Origin: Alistipes sp.
GTDB taxonomy: Bacteria > Bacteroidota > Bacteroidia > Bacteroidales > Rikenellaceae
Assembly: GCA_017628595.1 (NCBI GenBank)
Contig: JAGBYV010000188.1
Span: 1-5,590 of the forward strand
Direction: 5' to 3'
DNA length: 5,590 nucleotides
In this document: positions 1 through 5,590 of the stretch, one piece after another
Layout: each line of letters begins with the position of its first letter
Position numbering within the stretch: the stretch's first letter is position 1
Translations under genes and position numbers: made by a program
The notes under the pieces: generated by a model
What the model saw: only the letters and a program-made list of their open reading frames with translations
Told to the model about the DNA's origin: nothing
Database searches by the model: none

Positions 1-912
1 CGTATCATTCTTCACGTCGCCCTGCAAGAAGGCGGGATATTCATCCTTGCCCGTTACGAGGCGATACTTATCAATGGGGATAGGAGTTGTCCAACGACGA
101 GCCGAGGTGAACTCAATATCTTTTGCGTAGTCAATCTCCTGCTCGGGCATGACGGTACACTGCACCAAATCGACAAGGTGGGTGGTCACATCCACGATAC
201 CCTCACCCTGCTGTTTAACGTCGAAATACCACTCGGGGCGACGCAGCGGCTGACCCGACACATACTTAAAGAAGTGGTGAACGCTCTCCTTGGTGATGGC
301 AGGCTCCTCGGGCGTACCCTTCTCCATCTCTCCGAAGAGCTCGGGCATAGCCACCAGCACACGCTGAAGCTCGTTGTTTATCTCTCCTCGCTCGGTCATA
401 ATATCATACACCATCGAGCCCTTCTTAGGTGCGTCAAGTAGCGTCTGCTCCAACATACGAAAACTCTCCTGATCGATAGCCATCGGCTTGTCCGAGAGCA
501 CGTTATATCCAGCATCAATCGAAGCCTTCACATAGCCCGTCTTCTTGCCGTTATTTCCAGCAAGAACCACCACATTACCTTTCTTCTCGGCGATCATCCT
601 ATCGAGAAAATCTTCGCCCGTGTATAACTGCTCGTTCCATGATGTTGGGCGCTCCGAGCGCTCGTTGTAAATCTTCACGCGGTCAAGGTGCATCTGCGCG
701 TCATCACCCTCGGGGGCATAGACATGAACGGTGGGATCGACCTCGTCGTACATATACATCTGCACCAGCGCAGCGTGGAAGTGACCCGGATCAAGCGTAA
801 GGAGTTTCACCTCGCCCGGTGTGCCGTTAAAGCCATCGCCAGCGGGTGCCGAGCCTGAGCATGCACTCAAAGCCAAAGCTGCAACCATCATAGAAATAAA
901 GTTCTTCTTCAT
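1..912 (-). CDS. Gfo/Idh/MocA-family oxidoreductase-like lipoprotein, C-terminus cut by window edge
   Basis: The first 304 residues are visible and the frame is open to the window edge without a stop. The family is usually longer, so about a third is probably missing. The N-terminus is a lipoprotein signal: a short basic start (MKKN), a hydrophobic stretch and a lipobox L15-S16-A17-C18. The residues after Cys18 (SGSAPAG) lack the acidic surface-export signal known in Bacteroides, so I infer a periplasm-facing lipid-anchored protein. The superfamily Lys motif appears as S140-D-K-P143, a variant of EKP. The C-terminal-domain motif GEG (236-238) is followed by D241, H245 and D248, matching the G-x-G...D-x-x-x-H-x-x-D pattern that holds the catalytic His. 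The Rossmann glycine motif expected near residue 40 is replaced by DPGHFHAAL (41-49). This matches my memory of the Bacteroidetes group with a 'putative oxidoreductase C-terminal' domain, often linked to sugar metabolism. The substrate cannot be read. The start is the ATG at 912-910, directly before the signal peptide; the upstream sequence is A-rich with no Shine-Dalgarno. Confidence 0.85.
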   Translation of the reverse strand, partial: MKKNFISMMVAALALSACSGSAPAGDGFNGTPGEVKLLTLDPGHFHAALVQMYMYDEVDPTVHVYAPEGDDAQMHLDRVKIYNERSERPTSWNEQLYTGEDFLDRMIAEKKGNVVVLAGNNGKKTGYVKASIDAGYNVLSDKPMAIDQESFRMLEQTLLDAPKKGSMVYDIMTERGEINNELQRVLVAMPELFGEMEKGTPEEPAITKESVHHFFKYVSGQPLRRPEWYFDVKQQGEGIVDVTTHLVDLVQCTVMPEQEIDYAKDIEFTSARRWTTPIPIDKYRLVTGKDEYPAFLQGDVKNDT

Positions 913-979
913 ACTATTTTCGTTTTATAATTTTCCTTTTTTCGGGGCGCCGCCGCCATCGGCCACGCCATCAACCCAA

Positions 980-1011
980 CAAAGATACAAAAATATTAAA
1001 TCTCGAACAAT
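980..1011 (-). promoter_or_regulatory. Bacteroidetes-type promoter for the oxidoreductase lipoprotein
   Basis: Read on the minus strand, TATCTTTG (987-980) is a perfect match to the Bacteroidetes -7 consensus TAnnTTTG. ATTG (1011-1008) matches three of four bases of the -33 TTTG box, with a 20-base spacer, inside the usual 19-21 range. The predicted transcript would start near 973 and carry a leader of about 60 nt before the ATG at 912. This is pattern matching only; no start site is known. Confidence 0.6.
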
Positions 1012-1050
1012 AAATAACATAATCAACCCTCAGCGGCAAAATTTTTTTAT

Positions 1051-1058
1051 TAATTTTG
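1051..1058 (+). promoter_or_regulatory. Candidate -7 box for the exported EreA/ChaN-like protein
   Basis: TAATTTTG fits TAnnTTTG exactly. I find no convincing -33 TTTG at 19-21 bases upstream, where the sequence is CCCTCAGC-like, so the promoter would be weak or activator-dependent. Transcription from it would begin near 1065, leaving about 16 nt before the ATG at 1081. That is another reason to prefer this start over the GTG at 1072. The surrounding region is T-rich, so a chance match is possible. Confidence 0.35.
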
Positions 1059-1080
1059 TTACCTAATTTTTGTGAATGCT

Positions 1081-2256
1081 ATGAAAATTCTTACATTTCT
1101 ACTCTCCGTTGCTACGATTTTATCCGCATCGGCACAAACTCATGATGTGAAAGATTTTGTCGCAAGTGCCACCCAAAGAGGCACAGAGCCTGTGGATTAT
1201 ATTTTCCGACTATTCGAGCAGTCCGACATCGTGGTCATTGGCGAGCGCGACCACCGCGACACCACGCAATATGAGTTGATTCTGGATATTCTCGGCGATC
1301 CCCGCTTTATCGAACGCGTGGGATATGTATATACCGAGGTGGGATGCGTAAATCGAACCGACGATGTGAACCGCCTGATAAAAAATCACTCGCTGTCGGA
1401 TGACGAGTTTAACGAAGAGCTCTACTCGTATCTTCGTAAGGGAGAGGTCTTTTACACACTATGGGAGAAGTACAATCGTGTGCAATTTCTCAAGGGATTA
1501 CATAAAATCAACCGCGACGGCCGTCGAAAAATCACTTTGGGACTGACCGACTGCGACTTTGCGTGGGAGGATGTAAATTCTGCCCAAGAGTATCTTGATA
1601 TATACAATGGCCCCGCCTGCGACTATCGCGACTCGACGATGGCAGCCAACTTCGCCAAGATGTACGCCAAGCAGCGTCCTCTAAAAGGCAAGCGCAAAGC
1701 GCTGATTATCACCAATCAACCCCACGCCACGAATGCCGCATTTGCGAAACGAGATTACCTTCGCCAAGGCCGTTGGTTGAAGAATCTTTTTGGCGAGCAG
1801 AGGGTAAAAATCGTGATGTTGAATTGGGCCGAATATCGTCTTTTCGATGGGCGACGTATGCCATTGGTGGCAGATGGCAAATGGGATGCCGCATTTGAGA
1901 TGTTGGGATGCAAACCCTTCGGAATGGATATTCAGGATACCCCCTATGGCGCAACGCCATACGCCGATCCCGCTTACGGCAAGCTGCTGTGGCAAGAGAT
2001 CGCCGACGGAATTATCTACTACAAACCCTTCTACGAAACGGTGATTGCCGCAGGAGTTCGTGGCATCGTCGATAAAGAGTTTGAGGAGGAGTTTATGCGC
2101 CGAACAAACATCTTTTACGAGGCTATGGGATTACCAAAGACCTCGCTTAGCGATGCGAAGTCATCGTACGATGGGTTTACCGCAGTCGAGGGGACATTCC
2201 CGCAAAAAGCCGAGGAGGTGAAGGCCTTGATACGTTCGCTGATTTCGGATAAATAA
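1081..2256 (+). CDS. Exported protein, probable erythromycin esterase/ChaN-like fold, function unknown
   Basis: A 391-residue protein with a clear Sec signal peptide: MKIL, a hydrophobic core to about residue 14, and a small-residue region SASA-Q with likely cleavage after Ala18. There is no lipobox Cys, so the product is probably soluble in the periplasm or secreted. The mature part has the spaced motifs of the EreA/ChaN/TIKI-like superfamily: G54-E55-x-x-H58 after a hydrophobic strand, E86 in VYTEVG, a helix with LWEKYNRVQFL (127-137) followed by N144, then LGLTDCDF (153-160), and H215 in IITNQPHATN. In erythromycin esterases, equivalent Glu/His residues form the active site; that this protein is a hydrolase is my inference. 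The sequence is far from true macrolide esterases, so I do not call a resistance gene. The ATG at 1081 is chosen over an in-frame GTG at 1072 because it puts the Met directly before the basic start of the signal peptide. There is no Shine-Dalgarno and no clear terminator after the TAA. Confidence 0.8.
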   Translation: MKILTFLLSVATILSASAQTHDVKDFVASATQRGTEPVDYIFRLFEQSDIVVIGERDHRDTTQYELILDILGDPRFIERVGYVYTEVGCVNRTDDVNRLIKNHSLSDDEFNEELYSYLRKGEVFYTLWEKYNRVQFLKGLHKINRDGRRKITLGLTDCDFAWEDVNSAQEYLDIYNGPACDYRDSTMAANFAKMYAKQRPLKGKRKALIITNQPHATNAAFAKRDYLRQGRWLKNLFGEQRVKIVMLNWAEYRLFDGRRMPLVADGKWDAAFEMLGCKPFGMDIQDTPYGATPYADPAYGKLLWQEIADGIIYYKPFYETVIAAGVRGIVDKEFEEEFMRRTNIFYEAMGLPKTSLSDAKSSYDGFTAVEGTFPQKAEEVKALIRSLISDK

Positions 2257-2319
2257 TCCGTCAGCCGATAGACGCCACATGGAAGTCTGCATCATAGACA
2301 TAAAAAGATTGCGTAAAAT

Positions 2320-2350
2320 GTTGATTTTTACATTTTTTGCAGTATCTTTG
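2320..2350 (+). promoter_or_regulatory. rpsA promoter (-33/-7 Bacteroidetes type)
   Basis: TATCTTTG at 2343-2350 is a perfect TAnnTTTG -7 box, the same octamer as in the minus-strand promoter at 980-987. GTTG at 2320-2323 matches three of four bases of the -33 box with a 19-base spacer. Transcription would start near 2357, giving a leader of roughly 88 nt before the ATG at 2445. The strong match suits a highly expressed ribosomal protein gene. Confidence 0.65.
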
Positions 2351-2360
2351 TCGTCGCTTT

Positions 2361-2429
2361 CGCGCGCGTTAGGCGTGGGCGCAGGCATAAAACATTTATT
2401 ATTAACCATTTAACGAGCGATTGTATCGC
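2361..2429 (+). promoter_or_regulatory. Structured 5' leader of rpsA (two hairpins)
   Basis: Two hairpins can be drawn in the predicted rpsA leader. The first (2361-2381) is GC-rich, with seven pairs including one G-U, one G-G mismatch and a TTAGG loop; it would sit within a few bases of the predicted mRNA 5' end. The second (2417-2429) is a perfect five-pair stem, GCGAT/ATCGC, with a TGT loop, ending 15 nt before the start codon. They are joined by an A/T-rich single-stranded stretch. Such a layout could serve translational autocontrol, known for S1 in E. coli, but no named leader family was recognised and the role is inferred. Confidence 0.4.
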
Positions 2430-2444
2430 ACAAATTTTTCCACG

Positions 2445-4235
2445 ATGGAAGTATTGAACAATGTAGCAAACGAGGGTTTCGATTGGAACGCGTTTGAGAA
2501 TGATTTGGATCTTTATGGCGGTCAGTCAAAGGAGCAGGTAACTGAGGCTTATGACCAGACTTTGTCAAACATCGCTGTAGGCGAGGTTGTAGAGGGTACC
2601 GTTAGCGAGATCAACAAGCGCGAGGTAACCGTAAACATCGGCTACAAGAGCGAGGGTATGATTCAGGCAACTGAGTTCCGTTACAACCCCGAGCTGACTG
2701 TAGGTGACAAGGTTGAGGTTTACGTAGAGTCAGTTGAGGACAAGAGCGGTGCTTTGGCACTCTCGCACAAGAAGGCTCGTCAGCTCAAGTCTTGGGATCG
2801 TGTAAACGAGGCTTTGAACAACGACGAGATCATTAAGGGTTACGTTAAGTGCCGCACTAAGGGCGGTATGATCGTTGACGTATTCGGCATCGAGGCATTC
2901 TTGCCCGGTTCACAGATCGACGTTAAGCCTATCCGTGACTACGATGTATACGTTGACAAGACAATGGAGTTCAAGGTTGTTAAGATCAACCAGGAGTTCC
3001 GCAATGTAGTAGTATCACACAAGGCACTCATCGAGGCCGAGTTGGAGGCTCAGAAGCAGGTTATCATGTCTAAGCTCGAGAAGGGCCAGATCCTCGAGGG
3101 TACCGTTAAGAATATCACCAACTATGGTGTATTCATCGACCTGGGTGGCGTTGATGGTTTGATCCACATCACCGACCTTTCATGGGGCCGCGTAAACAAG
3201 CCCGAGGAGTTGGTACAGTTGGACCAGAAGCTCAACGTAGTTATCATCGACTTCGACGAGCAGAAGAAGCGTATCGCACTCGGTCTGAAGCAGCTTACTC
3301 CCCACCCCTGGGAGGCTTTGGATGCTAACCTCAAGGTTGGCGACACCGTTAAGGGTAAGGTAGTGGTTATGGCTGACTACGGCGCATTCGTTGAGATCGC
3401 TGCCGGCGTTGAGGGTCTTATCCACGTATCTGAGATGTCTTGGAGCCAGCACTTGCGTTCAGCACAGGAGTTCTTGAAGGTAGGTGACGAGGTTGAGGCA
3501 GTTATCCTGACTCTCGACCGCGAGGAGCGCAAGATGTCACTCGGTATCAAGCAGCTTACTCCCGATCCTTGGGCAGGTATCGACGCTAAGTACCCCGTAG
3601 GTACAAAGTGCGCTGCTAAGGTTCGCAACTTCACTAACTTCGGTGTATTCGTTGAGATCGAGGAGGGTATCGATGGCTTGATCCACATCTCTGACCTCTC
3701 ATGGACTAAGAAGGTTAAGCACCCCAGCGAGTTCACTCAGATCGGTGCTGAGATCGAGGTAGTAGTTCTTGAGATCGACAAGGAGAACCGTCGCTTGAGC
3801 CTTGGCCACAAGCAGTTGGAGGAGAACCCCTGGAACGAGATCGAGTCTAAGTTCGCTGTTGACACTGTTCACAACGCAACTATCTCTGAGCTCAACGACA
3901 AGGGTGCTGTTGTAGTATTGGGCGAGAACATCACTGGTTTCGCTCCCGCTAAGCAGCTCGTTAAGGAGGATGGCACAACTTTGAAGGCTGGCGAGACAGC
4001 TGATTTCAAGGTTATCGAGTTCTCTAAGGCTACAAAGCGCATCACTCTCTCTCACACTCGTATCTTCGAGGAGGCTAAGCGCGAGCAGATCGCAGCTGAG
4101 AAGGCTGAGAAGCGTGCTGCTGCTGATGCAACCAAGTCTTCATTGAAGAAGGTTAACGCTTCTATCGAGAAGACCACTTTGGGTGACATCGCAGGTTTGG
4201 CTGAGTTGAAGGCCGCTATGGAGAAGAATAAGTAA
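2445..4235 (+). CDS. rpsA: 30S ribosomal protein S1
   Basis: A 596-residue S1, the mRNA-binding protein of the small ribosomal subunit. Six S1 (OB-fold) repeats are visible at about residues 45-109, 127-193, 214-281, 299-369, 385-456 and 471-538. Repeats 3, 4 and 5 carry the strongest signature (YGVF or FGVF, then GLIHI/V and SWS or SW), each closing with a SLG/ALG-type motif; repeats 1, 2 and 6 are more diverged. A Lys/Ala/Glu-rich tail (about 540-570) ends in TLGDIAGLAELKAAMEKNK, as in other Bacteroidetes S1. E. coli S1 is shorter (557). The ATG at 2445 gives the expected MEVLNN start. A longer TTG-initiated reading from 2421 would place the start inside the leader hairpin and is unlikely. 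Codon use is strongly biased (AAG for Lys, GAG for Glu, GTT/GTA for Val), a sign of high expression. The gene has its own promoter and terminator, so it is monocistronic. Confidence 0.98.
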   Translation: MEVLNNVANEGFDWNAFENDLDLYGGQSKEQVTEAYDQTLSNIAVGEVVEGTVSEINKREVTVNIGYKSEGMIQATEFRYNPELTVGDKVEVYVESVEDKSGALALSHKKARQLKSWDRVNEALNNDEIIKGYVKCRTKGGMIVDVFGIEAFLPGSQIDVKPIRDYDVYVDKTMEFKVVKINQEFRNVVVSHKALIEAELEAQKQVIMSKLEKGQILEGTVKNITNYGVFIDLGGVDGLIHITDLSWGRVNKPEELVQLDQKLNVVIIDFDEQKKRIALGLKQLTPHPWEALDANLKVGDTVKGKVVVMADYGAFVEIAAGVEGLIHVSEMSWSQHLRSAQEFLKVGDEVEAVILTLDREERKMSLGIKQLTPDPWAGIDAKYPVGTKCAAKVRNFTNFGVFVEIEEGIDGLIHISDLSWTKKVKHPSEFTQIGAEIEVVVLEIDKENRRLSLGHKQLEENPWNEIESKFAVDTVHNATISELNDKGAVVVLGENITGFAPAKQLVKEDGTTLKAGETADFKVIEFSKATKRITLSHTRIFEEAKREQIAAEKAEKRAAADATKSSLKKVNASIEKTTLGDIAGLAELKAAMEKNK

Positions 4236-4260
4236 TCCAATACTTATAAACTCTGAATCG

Positions 4261-4291
4261 CTCCCGCGCCGTTAGGTGCGGGAGTTTTTTT
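4261..4291 (+). terminator. Intrinsic terminator of rpsA
   Basis: CTCCCGCGCC (4261-4270) pairs with GGTGCGGGAG (4275-4284) to form a ten-pair stem containing a single G-U, closed by a GTTA loop and followed by seven T residues (4285-4291). It lies 25 bases after the rpsA stop and separates rpsA from the downstream dehydrogenase gene. Confidence 0.93.
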
Positions 4292-4376
4292 ATTCTATGC
4301 CAACATTTTTGCCTCGCGCACGCAATAAATATAAGGTATTGTTCGTATATTTAGACAATAAAACAGATTCCCCGAT

Positions 4377-5201
4377 ATGAAAGATGTAATCGTTTGGATA
4401 GGTGCTGGTCAGATAGGCATGGCCATAGCACGCCGTGTAGGTTACGGCAAAAAGATTGTTATAGGAGACCGTTCATTGGCAAATGCCGAGCGTGCAGCCA
4501 CCACACTGCGTGAGGCTGGCTTCGACTGCACGGCCACGGAGGCTGATCTCTCATCACGCGAGTCTATTCTCTCGCTCATTGCCACGGCACAGAGTTTTGG
4601 TGAGATTGCCATGCTGATAAACTCGGCTGGTGTATCGCCCAGCCAGGCTCCCATCGCAACCATTCTAAAAGTCGATCTCTACGGCACAGCCGTATTGCTG
4701 GAGGAGGTGGGCAAGGTTATCAAGCGCGGAGGCGTGGGTGTAACTATATCGTCACAGTCGGGACATCGTATGCCCGCTCTCGGTGCGGAGGCTGACGAGT
4801 TGTTGGCCACCACGCCCTGTGAGGAGCTGCTCTCGCTTGAAATGTTACAGGAGGGGAATATCCGCGATACATTACACGCCTACCAGATGGCCAAACGTTG
4901 CAACGTCAAGCGCGTGATGGCCGAGGCGGTGAAGTGGGGTGAGCGTGGCGCACGCATAAACTCCATATCGCCAGGCATCATCGTCACACCGCTCGCTTTG
5001 GACGAGTTCAACGGACCACGAGGAGATTTTTATAAAAACATGTTTGCCAAGTGTCCCGCTGGACGTCCAGGCACGGCCGACGAGGTGGCAAACCTTGCAG
5101 AAATACTGCTCTCGGAGCGTGGCGCATTTATTACAGGTTCCGACTTTTTGATTGATGGCGGCGCTACGGCATCATTCTTCTACGGACCTCTGAAACCTTA
5201 A
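4377..5201 (+). CDS. SDR family NAD(P)-dependent oxidoreductase
   Basis: A complete 274-residue cytosolic short-chain dehydrogenase/reductase, close to the family's usual length of about 250. The dinucleotide-binding motif is G9-A-G11-Q-I-G14, a GxGxxG form rather than the classical TGxxxGxG. D31 ends the second strand, which favours NAD(H) over NADP(H). D57, N82-S-A-G85, S125/S126, Y169-x-x-x-K173, S198-P-G200 and the C-terminal ITGSDFLIDGG are all in order, so the Ser-Tyr-Lys centre is intact. Two oddities: about 43 residues separate the Ser from the Tyr, against about 13 in typical members, and the helix Asn of the catalytic tetrad is Asp100 (VDLYGT). I recognise this as a conserved SDR subgroup found in many gut bacteria, but its substrate is unknown to me. 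It stands alone between the rpsA terminator and converging rpsT. Its ATG has no Shine-Dalgarno. TATATTTA at 4346-4353 is one base off a -7 box, with no matching -33. Confidence 0.92.
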   Translation: MKDVIVWIGAGQIGMAIARRVGYGKKIVIGDRSLANAERAATTLREAGFDCTATEADLSSRESILSLIATAQSFGEIAMLINSAGVSPSQAPIATILKVDLYGTAVLLEEVGKVIKRGGVGVTISSQSGHRMPALGAEADELLATTPCEELLSLEMLQEGNIRDTLHAYQMAKRCNVKRVMAEAVKWGERGARINSISPGIIVTPLALDEFNGPRGDFYKNMFAKCPAGRPGTADEVANLAEILLSERGAFITGSDFLIDGGATASFFYGPLKP

Positions 5202-5214
5202 TATCACAAAAAAT

Positions 5215-5241
5215 AAAGGCTGCCCCGTTGGGACAGCCTTT
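5215..5241. terminator. Shared bidirectional terminator between the SDR gene and rpsT
   Basis: AAAGGCTG (5215-5222) pairs with CAGCCTTT (5234-5241). After one C/A mismatch, CCC/GGG continues the stem to a GTT loop. On the minus strand the hairpin runs into TTTATTTTTT, a good terminator tail for rpsT. On the plus strand the tail is only TTTTAT, so termination of the SDR transcript is probably weaker. It lies 13 bases after the SDR stop and 25 bases after the rpsT stop. Confidence 0.85.
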
Positions 5242-5266
5242 TATCTTGCTTGAAATCCGCTTCGAA

Positions 5267-5518
5267 TTACAATGCGTTAACGTGCAAAGCGAGGGAGCTC
5301 TTGAGGTTAGCAGCCTTGTTCTTGTGGATAATGTTAGTCTTAGCCAACTTATCGAGCATAGACGATACCTTGGGAAGCAATGCCTCTGCAGCGCTCTTCT
5401 CAGTTGTGTTACGCAAAGCCTTTACAGCGTTACGAGCGGTCTTGTGATACAAACGGTTGTGAGCACGCTTTGTAACTGTCTGGCGGATTCTCTTCTTTGA
5501 TGACTTGTGATTTGCCAT
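5267..5518 (-). CDS. rpsT: 30S ribosomal protein S20
   Basis: An 83-residue basic protein of the small subunit that binds 16S rRNA early in assembly. The start [13 protein letters not shown] is the hallmark S20 N-terminus, followed by the conserved helix segment [16 protein letters not shown] (18-33) and the late Lys-rich [17 protein letters not shown] region (60-76). The length is typical for the family (about 83-88) and the gene is complete. The ATG at 5518-5516 is the only sensible start. The upstream sequence is A-rich on the sense strand with no Shine-Dalgarno. It converges on the SDR gene and shares its terminator hairpin; no other ribosomal gene is adjacent to it. Confidence 0.98.
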   Translation of the reverse strand: MANHKSSKKRIRQTVTKRAHNRLYHKTARNAVKALRNTTEKSAAEALLPKVSSMLDKLAKTNIIHKNKAANLKSSLALHVNAL

Positions 5519-5590
5519 AATCTTAATTTCGTTTTTATTTTTACTTTTTCTGTTTTCTTGTTCTGCGCCACATTTACGAGTGAGGCTCTC
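5519..5590 (-). promoter_or_regulatory. A-rich 5' leader and possible promoter of rpsT
   Basis: No gene is visible here. Read towards rpsT, the last 45 or so bases before the ATG are strongly purine-rich (runs of A with scattered G), typical of Bacteroidetes leaders lacking a Shine-Dalgarno. TAAATGTG (5576-5569) differs by one base from the TAnnTTTG -7 box; its -33 partner would fall beyond the window edge, so it cannot be confirmed. Confidence 0.3.

Noticed and set aside
178..441. Open frame on the plus strand inside the oxidoreductase gene
   Set aside because: It is opposite a well-supported minus-strand gene and shows no recognisable domain; a shadow frame.
821..1066. Plus-strand open frame spanning the start of the oxidoreductase and the divergent intergenic region
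   Set aside because: It runs antisense through the lipoprotein signal and across both predicted promoters, with low-complexity Phe/Pro/Asn content; not a plausible protein.
1072..1080. GTG start that would add three residues to the exported protein
   Set aside because: The ATG at 1081 directly precedes the basic residue and hydrophobic core of the signal peptide, and ATG is the commoner start.
1081..2256. Macrolide resistance gene (true erythromycin esterase)
   Set aside because: Only the spaced motifs of the superfamily are visible; the protein is exported and divergent, so a resistance call is unsupported.
2421..2444. TTG start that would add eight residues to S1
   Set aside because: The TTG overlaps the leader hairpin at 2417-2429, and the added residues do not resemble S1 starts; the ATG at 2445 gives the expected MEVLNN start.
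3096..3712. Repeated DNA stretches within rpsA
   Set aside because: These are the homologous S1 domains 3 to 5 of one protein, made more alike by strong codon bias, not a mobile or tandem DNA repeat.
4052..4240. Minus-strand open frames opposite rpsA, including this one near its 3' end
   Set aside because: They mirror the biased codons of rpsA and have no family resemblance; shadow frames.
5555..5590. Possible tRNA or other RNA end upstream of rpsT
   Set aside because: No T-arm signature or acceptor pairing is visible in the 36 bases available.

Overview
The window reads as an ordinary chromosomal segment from a Bacteroidales bacterium. It resembles Alistipes/Rikenellaceae more than Bacteroides, judged only from memory of ribosomal protein S1, so the genus is unsure. 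Three things support the phylum. None of the five start codons has a recognisable Shine-Dalgarno sequence. TAnnTTTG-type -7 boxes stand in front of several genes. The long S1 and the short S20 both have Bacteroidetes-like sequences.

Layout. Positions 1-912 (minus strand) hold the first 304 residues of a lipoprotein of the Gfo/Idh/MocA oxidoreductase superfamily; its C-terminus lies outside the window. An AT-rich divergent intergenic region (913-1080) carries a good promoter for that gene and a partial one for the next. Positions 1081-2256 (plus) encode an exported 391-residue protein whose spaced Gly-Glu/His, Glu and His motifs suggest the erythromycin esterase/ChaN-like fold; its substrate is unknown. 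A strong promoter and a structured leader (2320-2444) precede rpsA (2445-4235, ribosomal protein S1, six S1 repeats), which ends at a clear intrinsic terminator (4261-4291). Positions 4377-5201 (plus) encode a complete short-chain dehydrogenase/reductase (SDR) with an unusually long stretch between its Ser and Tyr active-site residues. It converges on rpsT (5267-5518, minus, ribosomal protein S20), and the two share one hairpin terminator. Positions 5519-5590 are the A-rich leader of rpsT.

How the genes relate. Each gene looks like its own transcription unit; there is no operon and no shared pathway. rpsA and rpsT are housekeeping translation genes. The two enzyme-like envelope genes at the left are divergently transcribed and might share a regulatory region, but nothing ties their functions together. 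I found no mobile element, CRISPR array, tRNA, rRNA or defence system. The points most worth checking are the missing nucleotide-binding glycine motif in the lipoprotein oxidoreductase, the uncharacterised EreA/ChaN-like exported protein, the two-hairpin rpsA leader, and the altered active site and insertion in the SDR.
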